DNA of 64,000 nucleotides from Alkalimonas sp. (GTDB lineage Bacteria > Pseudomonadota > Gammaproteobacteria > Enterobacterales > Alteromonadaceae), in NCBI RefSeq assembly GCF_020831925.1, contig NZ_JAFIFQ010000008.1:21759-85758 (forward strand). The letters are read 5' to 3'. A program made the position numbers and the translations under genes. The notes under the pieces were generated by a model that saw nothing but the letters and a program-made list of their open reading frames with translations, made no database searches and had not been told where the DNA came from. Every line of letters begins with the position of its first letter. Position 1 is the first letter of the stretch. Shown here piece by piece: positions 45,718 through 55,817 of this stretch.

Positions 45718-48700
45718 TTACAAAGATTCCGGCTCAGCGGTGCTGTGGGTCACGAAGCGCTTGCTTTCCAGCAGCTGTTTGAGCTTACTGGCTGGCATCG
45801 GCTGGGCGAAAAAGTAGCCCTGAATCAGCGTGCAGTGGCGTTCCGTGAAAAAGCGTAATTGTTGTTCGGTTTCAACACCTTCAGCTACACAGTACATGCC
45901 GAGACTGGCCGCCATGCTGAGCATGGTTTCAATGATGGCCTCATCGTTTTGGTCGATGCCAATGTCTTTGACAAAGCTGCGGTCGATTTTGATCGCATCA
46001 ATGGGCAGCTCTTTTAAATACTTCAGTGAGGAGTAACCGGTGCCAAAATCATCCAAAGCCAACTTAATCCCCAATGTGCTGAGCTCATGCATGGTGGCGA
46101 TGGCACTGGCGTGGTCACGCATCAGAGCGCTTTCTGTGACTTCGAATCGCAGGCTACTGGCCGGAAGTTGGTATTTATGCAGTAATTGTTCTGCATGTTC
46201 CGCCAGTTGGGGTTGCTCAAGGTGACGGGCGGATAAATTCACTGACAGATAGAGTGGGTGACCCGCTTGATGCCATTGTTGTAAGTCGGCCAATGCGCGC
46301 TCCAGCAGTTGCTGGGTCATTGGAATAATCAGACTGAGGTCTTCGGCCAGAGGGATGAACTCGGCCGGTGATACCACCCCATCGCTGCTGTACCAGCGCA
46401 GCAAGACTTCTGCACCGACCATGCTTTTGTCCTTGCTGTCGATAATAGGCTGATAGTAGTTGACGAACTCTTTCTGTTGAAAAGCTTTGCGCAGGCGGGT
46501 TTCCCGAGCCAGCTGCATATGGGCTTTCTCATTCATTTCCTGAGTGAAGAACTGGAAGTTGTTGCGACCAGCCTCTTTGGCATGGTACATGGCTACGTCT
46601 GCGTGCTTCATCAGCTCAAAAGCGGTGAAGGCATCATCCGGATAGACAGCAATGCCAATACTTGGGGAAACACCGACTGTGTGTGGACCCAGCTTCATCG
46701 GCTCACCGATGATCTGCAGCATTTTGCGCGCCACATGACTTAAATTATCGTTGGATTTGTAGCCTTCCAGCAGCACCACAAACTCATCGCCACCCAGCCT
46801 CGCGACTGTATCGCTTTCCCGTAAGGTCAGGCTGAGTCGCCGGGCAACTTCTTTAAGCAGTAAATCACCTATATCATGGCCGAGTGAGTCATTGATTTGT
46901 TTGAATTTATCCAGATCCAGAAAGCACAAAGCCAGCGAACGTTTTGAGCGCTTGGCTGTTTCAATCCCGTGATGAATGCGATCCATTAACAGTGCACGGT
47001 TTGGCAAGCCGGTAAGGGCGTCGTAATTGGCCAGGTAACGCAACTCATCTTCAGCCAGTTTCTGATCGGTGATGTCGGTAAACACCAGAACGAAGAAGCC
47101 GACCTTCTCCTGTTCGCCGACAGCACTAATGTTGATCAGGGTAGGACGTTCCCGCCCGTCCGGTGTGACAATGATCTCCTCACCTTGCCAGTGTTGATTG
47201 ACCTGAAAATCACGCAGTAACTTGGTGTAGTAACGGCGGCGGTCCAGGCTGATACCCAGATGGTGGGTTTGCGGGTTACTCAGATAATGCTCGACCGGAC
47301 CAAAGGCATCGGCAAAGGATTGGTTGGCTGCAATCATCCGCTGTTGCTCATCCAGGATAACCACCCAGTCGCGGGTTTTTTGAAAGGCTTCACCAAAGAG
47401 ACGGGCTTTTTCCTGACTGGCTCTGGTTTCAGTGATATTACTGAAGGTGCCCATGACCCGAATCACTTCTTGCTCATCATCCAGTTCTGCTATTTTGCCG
47501 ATATCGCGAAACCACAGCCAGTGGCCATCTTTGTGTTGTAATCGGTAGGTTTGATCAAAGCTACCGGTTTTTTGCTCAATAAACTGCTGCCATTTTTGTT
47601 CAAATTGTATTTTATCTTCCGGGTGGATCAACGACAGGTGCTGCTCCAGTGTCAACGGATTCAGTGACTCACGATAGCCCAGCATGGTGTGAATACGTGA
47701 GGCATACAAGCTGTTCTTGCTGGCATACCACTCCCAGGCTCCACTGTCGACAGCTGCCAGCGCTTGCTTCATGCGCTGCTCACTGGCTTTGAGTTTGCGG
47801 TGCGCCATGGTTAGCATGCGTTGATGTTGCTGGCGGTTGCGAAGCCAGGTGAGCAGGATCAATAAACTGAGCAGGGCATAGCCAAAATAAGCCCAACGAC
47901 TGGCCCACCAGGGAGCCTGAATACGCAAAGAAAGACGCGCTGGCTTGCTTTCCTGACCGGTAAGCGGAGAGACTGCTACCACTTGAAAACTGTAATCACC
48001 AGACGGTAGCTTAGGAATAATGATGTGGGTCTCTGTTTGTTCAGGAAACTGAAATGATTGCCTGCCAGTTAGCGATACCCGGAAGCGGGCTTTATTTTTA
48101 TCCCGGAAGCTCATGCTGCTGAAGTGTAATTTTAACCCTTCTACATCATAAGGGATCACAATCTGGGCATCATTCAGACTGCCATAAGATGTGCTAAAAC
48201 CGCCATCCAGCGAATTGAGCTCAGTAATGACAGCTTGTGGTGGGTATGACTCTGTCAGAAGGTAGCTGGGCTGTATTAAAGTAATGCCGTGCATGTTGCC
48301 GTACACCAGTCGTCCGTCCTTTAATTTCAACCCCGCCCGGCTATTGTAGGTATGGCTGATGAGCCCATCGTATTTAGTAAATTGTTCAATGTGAAAGCTA
48401 TTCGGATCCATGCGGTACAAACCATGAGGGTTTGTGAACCATATCCAGCCGTATTCATCTTGTTTAAGGCTAAAAACCAACTGGCTTTTCAGCTGGTTAT
48501 CTTGATTGAAGTGATGCAATAACTCAAAATTGGGAATGCTAAACACCAGTAAGCCAATACCGTTAAATCCAACCCATAGTCGTTGTTGAGAATCCAGTAA
48601 TACACTGTCAGCAAACAGCGAAACTCCTGGGTTAGGATGATTTGCTTCAAACAGTAGCTTTAATGATGATAAGGTCAGATCAAATAACCAAAGCTTATTG

Positions 48701-50247
48701 GCGGTTGTCAGCAGCAGCTGATTTTCGGAGCCGGGTGCATAGCCTAAAAAGGTTCCAAAAGCATTGGTATCGAGGTGCTTCAAGGCATCGACAGCGGTAA
48801 TGATGCCGGGATCTGGCTGATAGGTGTAAATGTGGTCGTGATGAACGAACCAGAATGCACCTGAACGATCCTGCCAAAAGCTTCTGGAACCTTGGCCTAA
48901 TATAGGGCGCTGACTTTCGTCGACCAGCGGAGCTGGCAATAAACGATGGGATTTTGTATCGAATAATGAAAGTCCATAAGGTGAAATAAAATAGAGATGT
49001 TGGCTACTTTGAGGGAAAAGCTTAAGAATTGTCGCCTCATGGAGGTAGGCTTTCGGATCTGGGTTTTTCAAAAAGTGCTCAATCTGACCTGTTTGCAGAT
49101 CGAAATGATTTAATCCGTTACTGGTACCGATCCAAAGCTGATTTGGCTCCATTTCGGTCAGAGAAAAAACACGCGGATCAGTCAAGGTGTGCTGGTCTCT
49201 TTTGTGGCCGTAATGCTTAAATGCGGTGGTGCGGGGGTGCCAGTAGTAAGCGCCATCGTAGCGGGTTCCTAACCAGAAACCGCCGGAATGATCGCGAAGC
49301 ATGCTGATCATATTATTGTCTGTGAGCTCCAAGCCACTCTGTTGAAAGCCCCAGAGAAAGTCGAGAGAGTTGCTATCTGGCTGAAAGCGATACAAGCCCT
49401 GATCGGTGGCGATAATGGCTTCATTATCCAGCCACTCAAGATGCCATATATTGCGTTTTGGTACCCGTGGCTCGATTTGTGTTGCTTCACCGGACTCCAG
49501 ATAAGCAGTAATGGCGATTAAAGGCAGACTATAAAGTCCTTCAACGGCCCCAATCCACAACTCGGCATTCTTTACAGAGAAAAACTTTATATGCCGTTGT
49601 GACCGGTTGGCATCAGCCGGAAGATAAGGAATAGCGGTGGTCTCTAAGGTCGCTGGATCCAATAGCAACAATTGGTCATGAGTGCCGATAAAGACTTGAT
49701 TGCCATATGGATAGACGGTACGTATAAAACGTTCCAGGTTGTACTCGCCTGGAAGCTGATATATTTTTTGAATGTCGCCACTGTCTAGATGCAACAAAAA
49801 AATAGCCTGGGTGGTTGATACCACCAGTTGATTTGCCGAGAAAGCTACCATCTCGGTGACTTCCTGAAAGGGACTTTCAACGAGATCAGGCAAGATAAAC
49901 TTAGATTCAAGCTCGGCAGTGTCCGGGTTATATCGATAGATGCCAGTGTGCCTAGTGGCCACCCAAATACTGCCATCATCCAGTTGGAGCGTGGTGGAAA
50001 ATTGAACGTTTTGCAGCGATTTTTGTGCGTTATTGAGTTGGATTACCCGGTTGCTGTCGTAACGATTTAATCCGCCTTCCATTGCTAACCACAGAAAACC
50101 ATCTTGGTCGAGCATCAAATGGCTCACGGCACCTGGAGATAAGCCATGCTCTGGGGTAAGAGGTTGCAGCACAGGCTTGGCTTGAGCAGCCAGAGAGCCT
50201 GCAATCATCACAGCGCAGAAAATAAATAGCTGGCTAAAAAGCTTCAC
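45718..50247 (-). CDS. Periplasmic beta-propeller (Reg_prop)/Y_Y_Y sensor with PAS domains, GGDEF and EAL domains
   Basis: 1509 aa; repeated L.LDQDGFLWLAMEGGLNRYD-type motifs, Y_Y_Y region, TM, PAS/PAC, RESDTVARLGGDEF, EVLLRW...DDFGTGYSSLKYLKELPIDAIKID. Confidence 0.93.
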   Translation of the reverse strand: MKLFSQLFIFCAVMIAGSLAAQAKPVLQPLTPEHGLSPGAVSHLMLDQDGFLWLAMEGGLNRYDSNRVIQLNNAQKSLQNVQFSTTLQLDDGSIWVATRHTGIYRYNPDTAELESKFILPDLVESPFQEVTEMVAFSANQLVVSTTQAIFLLHLDSGDIQKIYQLPGEYNLERFIRTVYPYGNQVFIGTHDQLLLLDPATLETTAIPYLPADANRSQRHIKFFSVKNAELWIGAVEGLYSLPLIAITAYLESGEATQIEPRVPKRNIWHLEWLDNEAIIATDQGLYRFQPDSNSLDFLWGFQQSGLELTDNNMISMLRDHSGGFWLGTRYDGAYYWHPRTTAFKHYGHKRDQHTLTDPRVFSLTEMEPNQLWIGTSNGLNHFDLQTGQIEHFLKNPDPKAYLHEATILKLFPQSSQHLYFISPYGLSLFDTKSHRLLPAPLVDESQRPILGQGSRSFWQDRSGAFWFVHHDHIYTYQPDPGIITAVDALKHLDTNAFGTFLGYAPGSENQLLLTTANKLWLFDLTLSSLKLLFEANHPNPGVSLFADSVLLDSQQRLWVGFNGIGLLVFSIPNFELLHHFNQDNQLKSQLVFSLKQDEYGWIWFTNPHGLYRMDPNSFHIEQFTKYDGLISHTYNSRAGLKLKDGRLVYGNMHGITLIQPSYLLTESYPPQAVITELNSLDGGFSTSYGSLNDAQIVIPYDVEGLKLHFSSMSFRDKNKARFRVSLTGRQSFQFPEQTETHIIIPKLPSGDYSFQVVAVSPLTGQESKPARLSLRIQAPWWASRWAYFGYALLSLLILLTWLRNRQQHQRMLTMAHRKLKASEQRMKQALAAVDSGAWEWYASKNSLYASRIHTMLGYRESLNPLTLEQHLSLIHPEDKIQFEQKWQQFIEQKTGSFDQTYRLQHKDGHWLWFRDIGKIAELDDEQEVIRVMGTFSNITETRASQEKARLFGEAFQKTRDWVVILDEQQRMIAANQSFADAFGPVEHYLSNPQTHHLGISLDRRRYYTKLLRDFQVNQHWQGEEIIVTPDGRERPTLINISAVGEQEKVGFFVLVFTDITDQKLAEDELRYLANYDALTGLPNRALLMDRIHHGIETAKRSKRSLALCFLDLDKFKQINDSLGHDIGDLLLKEVARRLSLTLRESDTVARLGGDEFVVLLEGYKSNDNLSHVARKMLQIIGEPMKLGPHTVGVSPSIGIAVYPDDAFTAFELMKHADVAMYHAKEAGRNNFQFFTQEMNEKAHMQLARETRLRKAFQQKEFVNYYQPIIDSKDKSMVGAEVLLRWYSSDGVVSPAEFIPLAEDLSLIIPMTQQLLERALADLQQWHQAGHPLYLSVNLSARHLEQPQLAEHAEQLLHKYQLPASSLRFEVTESALMRDHASAIATMHELSTLGIKLALDDFGTGYSSLKYLKELPIDAIKIDRSFVKDIGIDQNDEAIIETMLSMAASLGMYCVAEGVETEQQLRFFTERHCTLIQGYFFAQPMPASKLKQLLESKRFVTHSTAEPESL

Positions 50248-50383
50248 TGCCAGCCCTCAGTCAACAGCATTGTTTTTGTTATTTTATGCTGAACCATTCG
50301 TATGCACTCATTGTTACTATCATCAAACAAGCCTTTACTGCTTTGAACTTTCACTATACTGGGCCTTAGAAATAAGTCCAGCT

Positions 50384-51349
50384 TCAGTGATACCAGAACA
50401 GCAGGTACCAAGCCGCAACCCCCATGCCTATCATTAATAGCACAAGATGCAATACTTGTTGCTGTGCTTGTAATGCCTTTAGCAGATGGCGGGGATCTGG
50501 TTCGGGGTAATCGGTCGCCAGCTTATCCCGGACATTTTTCCGCTCTGCTTCATACACAGCCGGACCGCCAAGTCGGCAGCCTAAACTGGCGCAGGCACTA
50601 GCCAAACATGCGCTTTGCGCCAAATTAAAGGTATTTTTTGGCGCTCGCTGCAGTTGCCGGAATGACTCACGACAGCGCAAACGGATACACACCAATAAGA
50701 AACACAACCAATAACCGGGCCACAGCAGGTAATGTGCCAGCCAGGACGCAGGGGCACCAAAATGTCGGTTATGGCTGAGTTTGGTGCTCCATTCCTGTTG
50801 CAGAATAAGCAGTAGCCGCACCGCAACGGCCAGCCAGATCCCACCAACCAGATACCAGAATAGTGTGTTTAGCCAAACCTGGGCAAATTGCAGCCACAGA
50901 CTTTCAATACCTGCCTTGCTGAGCCCCAGGGAGGACAAGGAACGCGTTTGTCGCAGTAAAACCCGACTGGCAAGATCGCGTGCCAGATTAAGTTGTTGCG
51001 CTTTGAGCGCCTGCTGCAAGCGGATGATGCGTTGACGAATTGCAGCAAAATCAAGGCACAAATACAGCAACAGCAGTTGGTACAACTCTGGCCAGGCCAT
51101 CAGCCAATTGCTGGTGTATAGCAGGGCCAGAAAAGGCAGCAACGCCAGTAGTAAAGCCAGGGTGCCGGACAGTCGTAATTGCGAAATACTGCGCTTAGGA
51201 TCCGGGTTGACTTTTTGCGCAAGTTTCTGGGCAAAGAAACGAAAGAATGTCAGCGGATGGTAGCTCGCTGGCAGAGGCAGCAGTACAGCAAGCAACAGCA
51301 CCAGCCACAGCATCGCTGGGCTGGTTTGCAGCTGTTCAAGCCATGGCAT
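50384..51349 (-). CDS. CobD/CbiB-like cobalamin biosynthesis family membrane protein
   Basis: C-terminal SACLASACASLGCRLGGPAVYEAERK resembles the CbiB/CobD LGVRLGGPAVY motif; multi-TM. Confidence 0.75.
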   Translation of the reverse strand: MPWLEQLQTSPAMLWLVLLLAVLLPLPASYHPLTFFRFFAQKLAQKVNPDPKRSISQLRLSGTLALLLALLPFLALLYTSNWLMAWPELYQLLLLYLCLDFAAIRQRIIRLQQALKAQQLNLARDLASRVLLRQTRSLSSLGLSKAGIESLWLQFAQVWLNTLFWYLVGGIWLAVAVRLLLILQQEWSTKLSHNRHFGAPASWLAHYLLWPGYWLCFLLVCIRLRCRESFRQLQRAPKNTFNLAQSACLASACASLGCRLGGPAVYEAERKNVRDKLATDYPEPDPRHLLKALQAQQQVLHLVLLMIGMGVAAWYLLFWYH

Positions 51350-51354
51350 CTGAA

Positions 51355-52062
51355 TCAGGCAGCAAGTTGTTGCAGCAAGCCCACCACCATGGCAGAGCTG
51401 TTTTTCGACGCCACCTCCAGGTAGGCTTCAAAGGAATCGGGGGACTCCTTGCCAGCAATATCACTGAGGCTGCGGATCACCACACAAGGCACTTTCATTT
51501 GATAGCACACCTGGGCAATGGCTGCGCCCTCCATCTCGACTGCCAACATGGTCGGAAAAGTGTGGCGAGTTTGCTCAATCCGGACTGGATCGCACATAAA
51601 ACTGTCACCCGTAGCAATCAGCCCTTGCTTGGTTTGACAAAAGCCTAGCTGAGCAATGCTTTTTTCAGCGGCCAATACCAGACGTGGATCGCTTGGGAAA
51701 GTCGCGGGCATCTGTGGCACCTGGCCCGGGACATATCCGAAGGCGGTGACATCGACATCGTGATGGCATAGCTCGGTGCCAATCACAATATCGCCGACAT
51801 GTAGTTCAGGATCAAAGCCGCCGGCTGAGCCCGTGTTAATCACAGCATCCACCTGGAAAGTTTGTATCATCAGACTGGTAGCCAGGGCTGATGCCACTTT
51901 GCCAATACCAGATTGCACCAGTACCACGGCCATGCCAGCCAGTTGGCCGCAATGAAACTGGTAAGGCCCAACCTGCTTGGTGGTGGCTTCAGTCAGTTGT
52001 TGCTTTAACAGCGCCACTTCCGGCTCCATGGCACCAATAATTCCAATCCGCTGCATTGTCAT
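51355..52062 (-). CDS. mtnN: 5'-methylthioadenosine/S-adenosylhomocysteine nucleosidase
   Basis: IGIIGAMEPEVALL, NTGSAGGFD, VEMEGAAIAQVC, SLSDIAG. Confidence 0.97.
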   Translation of the reverse strand: MTMQRIGIIGAMEPEVALLKQQLTEATTKQVGPYQFHCGQLAGMAVVLVQSGIGKVASALATSLMIQTFQVDAVINTGSAGGFDPELHVGDIVIGTELCHHDVDVTAFGYVPGQVPQMPATFPSDPRLVLAAEKSIAQLGFCQTKQGLIATGDSFMCDPVRIEQTRHTFPTMLAVEMEGAAIAQVCYQMKVPCVVIRSLSDIAGKESPDSFEAYLEVASKNSSAMVVGLLQQLAA

Positions 52063-52105
52063 TCGTCTTCTTGAAGGGGAAAGCCGCAGTATACGGCTTT
52101 TCCCG

Positions 52106-52993
52106 TCAGATTTGAATGGCTTGCATGGGCTGATCGCCTGTTAGTTGGCCAGCCTGATAATCGCGGATCGCCTGCTCGATTTCGTCCGGCGTATTCATCA
52201 CGAAAGGTCCGTACTGAGCAACCGGCTCGCCAATGGGTTTGCCGGCTAACAAGATGGCCTTGGTATCGACCAGTGCCTTTATCTGCACCGTATCACCCTG
52301 ACTGAGCACGGCTGCATGATGGACCCCTATGCTTGCCGGTTGCAGGCCTGCTGGCAGTTCTGCGCTACCTTCGTATAAATAAAGTAGCGCATTGTGAGCC
52401 GCCGGCAACTGCAGTGTGACTTGCTGTCCTGCGAGCAAGTGCAGATCGTAGAACTGTGGATCCGTGCTCAAGCCACGAATGGCACCATCTAATGTCAGCT
52501 CATCCGTCTGAAAACGGCCCGCAATCACTTTAACCTGGCCACCATTTGCTAACGACGCTTGTGGAATAAGCTCGGGTGCTATGTCAACATAAGCAGCTGC
52601 TTTCATCTTTTCGGCGGCTGGCAGGTTTAGCCAGAGTTGAAAGCCCTGCATCAAACCGGACTCTTGCTGTGGCATTTCTGAGTGAATAATGCCTCGGCCT
52701 GCGGTCATCCATTGCACGCCACCACTTTTCAGATGGCCCTTATTGCCCATATGGTCTTCATGCAGCATATGGCCATGCAGCATGTAGGTTACGGTTTCAA
52801 AGCCCCGGTGTGGGTGGGGCGGAAAACCAGCAATGTAATCGCTGGCTTCGTCTGAACCAAAACAATCCAGCATCAGAAATGGATCCAACCGTAATTGTTG
52901 GCTCAGTCCCAGGCTGCGCTTGATTTTTACCCCGGCACCATCGGATACCTGCCGGGCGGGTATCAGCTGTTGTATAGTTCGAATACGCATCAT
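52106..52993 (-). CDS. Pirin family protein (cupin)
   Basis: FPPHPHRGFETVTYMLHG, GGVQWMTAGRGIIHSEMP; likely start MMRIRTIQQLIPAR. Confidence 0.95.
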   Translation of the reverse strand: MMRIRTIQQLIPARQVSDGAGVKIKRSLGLSQQLRLDPFLMLDCFGSDEASDYIAGFPPHPHRGFETVTYMLHGHMLHEDHMGNKGHLKSGGVQWMTAGRGIIHSEMPQQESGLMQGFQLWLNLPAAEKMKAAAYVDIAPELIPQASLANGGQVKVIAGRFQTDELTLDGAIRGLSTDPQFYDLHLLAGQQVTLQLPAAHNALLYLYEGSAELPAGLQPASIGVHHAAVLSQGDTVQIKALVDTKAILLAGKPIGEPVAQYGPFVMNTPDEIEQAIRDYQAGQLTGDQPMQAIQI

Positions 52994-53195
52994 CAATTCC
53001 TCGGTAAGGTCAGTGCCTTTATTTAATACCAAGCTCATTCGAAAGAAAATTGCATATATTGGCACTGATAATTCTATTTTATGGAATGGTGTGGGTTCAG
53101 CTATGGTTAAGTTGTTGCTTGTTAGCCTGAAGACTGACAAACAACATCACTGCCGGGATTCTTGGTCCTTCAATAGCAGTTACAAGGAGAACAGA

Positions 53196-53762
53196 ATGAA
53201 AAAAATGACCCCTAGCTTGTTCCGAACAATGCGTATGACCCAAGTCACTTGTGCCATGGCGCTAAGCCTGGCCGCAGCTAATGTGGCTGCAGTGAACTGG
53301 GATCATGTAGGTGTTGGCTATGTTGATCATTTCGGTTCTGGTGCTTATCTGAACCTAAGCCATCAGTTAGAGCCACGCTGGGTAGTGCGCGCAGATTTAG
53401 AGCGGGTGTCAAAGCATTCAGTGGATGTCAGTGAGTTTTCGTTGGGAGCTAATTACCTGACTGAATTTAAGCTGGATTTTGCGCCATCTATTCAGACTTA
53501 CGTCCGGGGTGGTTTACAGCATGCCTTTGAAGATGCCAGCGATACCGGGGTGTATGCGGGGGTTGGTATCACCGATAAGCTGACGCCGGAAGTGGAGTGG
53601 TTTACTGAGCTGAGCTATCACAGCATTGGCCGTGATTACACTAGCTTTGCCGGTGGTATTGCTTTTTACTTCAGTCCCGAATGGGCGGCTCGTACCAGTG
53701 TTGCGCTTAACAGCGGCAATCGTTCCAATGAGTTCCGCCTGGGTGTGTCTTATCAGTTTTAA
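53196..53762 (+). CDS. Small outer-membrane beta-barrel protein
   Basis: 188 aa; signal peptide ...AMALSLAAANVAA, alternating beta-strand pattern, C-terminal FRLGVSYQF; ATG preceded by aaggaga. Confidence 0.75.
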   Translation: MKKMTPSLFRTMRMTQVTCAMALSLAAANVAAVNWDHVGVGYVDHFGSGAYLNLSHQLEPRWVVRADLERVSKHSVDVSEFSLGANYLTEFKLDFAPSIQTYVRGGLQHAFEDASDTGVYAGVGITDKLTPEVEWFTELSYHSIGRDYTSFAGGIAFYFSPEWAARTSVALNSGNRSNEFRLGVSYQF

Positions 53763-53799
53763 CCCCTAAGCTCCCCGCTTTTGCGTTGCTGCCCATCCT

Positions 53800-54270
53800 T
53801 CAGCAGCGCGTCTGGCCTGGTTGCTGCTCATGTTGCAGTAGCCAGGCTTTTTTATCCAGCCCGCCGGCATAGCCGGTTAACTGACCATTGGCACCAATCA
53901 CTCGGTGGCATGGGATCACGATGGCAACCGGATTACGGCTGTTGGCCATACCAACAGCTCTGACGGCTTTTGGATTACCAATGGCATGGGCAATCTGCTG
54001 GTAGCTGCAAGTTTCACCAAAGGGGATGGTCTTCAGCGCCTGCCAAACTTGTTGTTGAAACGCAGTGCCTGCTGGTGCTAGTGGCAGGCTAAAGGTTTGC
54101 AAACTGCCATGAAAGTAGGATTCCAGCTGCTCTGCAGCTTCTTCTAACAGAGCGGATGTTGGTGCAATCAGGGCTGTTTCAGTGGTTAAAAATCGGATGG
54201 CGCTGATCCCTTGCGGGTTAGTACTTATCGAAATAGCACCGACAGGGCCGGGGATGATGCACTGCGTCAT
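53800..54270 (-). CDS. ogt: Methylated-DNA--protein-cysteine methyltransferase
   Basis: [23 protein letters not shown] active-site motif. Confidence 0.95.
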   Translation of the reverse strand: MTQCIIPGPVGAISISTNPQGISAIRFLTTETALIAPTSALLEEAAEQLESYFHGSLQTFSLPLAPAGTAFQQQVWQALKTIPFGETCSYQQIAHAIGNPKAVRAVGMANSRNPVAIVIPCHRVIGANGQLTGYAGGLDKKAWLLQHEQQPGQTRC

Positions 54271-54274
54271 GGTA

Positions 54275-55690
54275 TTATCCTGTATGGGGGCTGTTGTTTG
54301 AAACTGCAGCGGTCTGAAACCAGAGCTGCAATGTAGCATAGCTACGCCAGGGCGCTAGCGACTGATGGCTGTTGTGCTCACCATGTTGCTGTAAAGCTTT
54401 TTTGATGCCTAAATCGCCACCTAACCAGATGTCACTGTGTTGCAAACCGCGCAAGCTGGCGTAGCTGCAGGTCCAGGGGCCTATGCCTTTGATAGCCAGC
54501 CATTGCTCTGGGCTCGCATCCGGTTGCCTGAGCATCAGGCAGGCAAAATCACGCAAGGTCTGGCGGCGGGCTTGAGGTAGTTTCAGCATCAGCAAATCAC
54601 TGCTTGCTACCGCCCTTGGCGTTGGGAAAAGTCGCTTTTCCGGTTGGTGCGGCAGTGGTTCGCCCAGGGTTTCGACCAGACGATTCAGTTGGGTTCTGGC
54701 TGCAGCAACACTGATTTGCTGGCCTAAAATGGCGCGGATGCCAGCTTCCCACAAGCTCCAGATCCCAGGAATACGCAGGCCTTCAATCAAGTGTTGCTGA
54801 AACCAGGGATGCTGGCGCAGTTGTTGTTCAATCAGGTTGCAGTCGGCATCCAGATCCAGCATCCGCCGGATATGCCGAATCAATGACCAGATCTCGGTTG
54901 CGGCCGGGTAGTGCAGTTGCAATCGTAACTGGTTGTCGGTACTGGGCTCTACATAAAAACTACCTGCGTGTCCTTGCCACTCAAAGCTACGGCCATAACC
55001 TGTGGCCGTGCACCACTCTACCTTGTTCAATGCCCTGATTTGCCAAAATGACAGCAAGGATTGCCAGGCCAGCGGCGGGCGGTAACTTAGCTGCAGTCTA
55101 AGCAAGTCATCAGGCTGTTGTTTCGGGCTACGCCGGATCTGGCTTGGGCTCAGTTGCAACTGTTTGACAAAAGCATCGTTAAAACGGCGAATGCTGTGAA
55201 AGCCTGCCATCAGTGCAATGTGCTGGATTGGTAAGTTGGTTTCATGGAGTAGCTTTTTGGCGAATAGCACCTGCTGATGTAGAGCATATTGCTTGGGCGC
55301 GATACCAAGGTGTTGCTTGAACAACTGACGTAAATAACGTTCGCTGATACCAAGTCGCTCAGCCAGTTGAGCCTGATTGCTGTAATGCAATGCACCTTGA
55401 TCAATTAAACGCAGCGCTCGTTGCAAGGTGGTTTGACTACCTTGCCAGGCCGGAGATCCGGGTGCACTGTCTGGCCGGCAGCGCAGGCAGGGGCGATAGC
55501 CTGCTGCACTGGCGGCAGCTGCTGTGCCAAAGTATTCGACATTGCTTTCAAGTGGCGTTTTCGCCGGGCAGATAGAGCGGCAAAAAATACCGGTCGATTT
55601 TACCGCGGTAAAAAAGACGCCATCAAAGCGCGGATCGCGACTTAGGCGGGCTTGCTGGCAAATAGCGGAGCTTAAAGCGGTGCTTGGCAT
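54275..55690 (-). CDS. alkA: Ada-type metal-binding/AraC regulator fused to DNA-3-methyladenine glycosylase II (AlkA)
   Basis: N-terminal [21 protein letters not shown]...[11 protein letters not shown], AraC HTH, C-terminal HhH-GPD ([10 protein letters not shown]..., [17 protein letters not shown]). Confidence 0.92.
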   Translation of the reverse strand: MPSTALSSAICQQARLSRDPRFDGVFFTAVKSTGIFCRSICPAKTPLESNVEYFGTAAAASAAGYRPCLRCRPDSAPGSPAWQGSQTTLQRALRLIDQGALHYSNQAQLAERLGISERYLRQLFKQHLGIAPKQYALHQQVLFAKKLLHETNLPIQHIALMAGFHSIRRFNDAFVKQLQLSPSQIRRSPKQQPDDLLRLQLSYRPPLAWQSLLSFWQIRALNKVEWCTATGYGRSFEWQGHAGSFYVEPSTDNQLRLQLHYPAATEIWSLIRHIRRMLDLDADCNLIEQQLRQHPWFQQHLIEGLRIPGIWSLWEAGIRAILGQQISVAAARTQLNRLVETLGEPLPHQPEKRLFPTPRAVASSDLLMLKLPQARRQTLRDFACLMLRQPDASPEQWLAIKGIGPWTCSYASLRGLQHSDIWLGGDLGIKKALQQHGEHNSHQSLAPWRSYATLQLWFQTAAVSNNSPHTG

Positions 55691-55766
55691 CACAACAACT
55701 CGTTGGAAACTCTGAGGCCAGTATACCAAGTTCTCTGGTTGATTTTAGCCGGATCCGGCACTGAAT

Positions 55767-55797
55767 TAAAAAAGCCCCAGGCAGAACCCGGGGCTTT
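55767..55797. terminator. Bidirectional terminator-like hairpin between convergent/tail ends
   Basis: aaaaagccccaggcagaacccggggcttt upstream of alkA start and downstream of the TonB receptor stop. Confidence 0.6.
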
Positions 55798-55817
55798 AGT
55801 CATACTGCTATCGCTTA

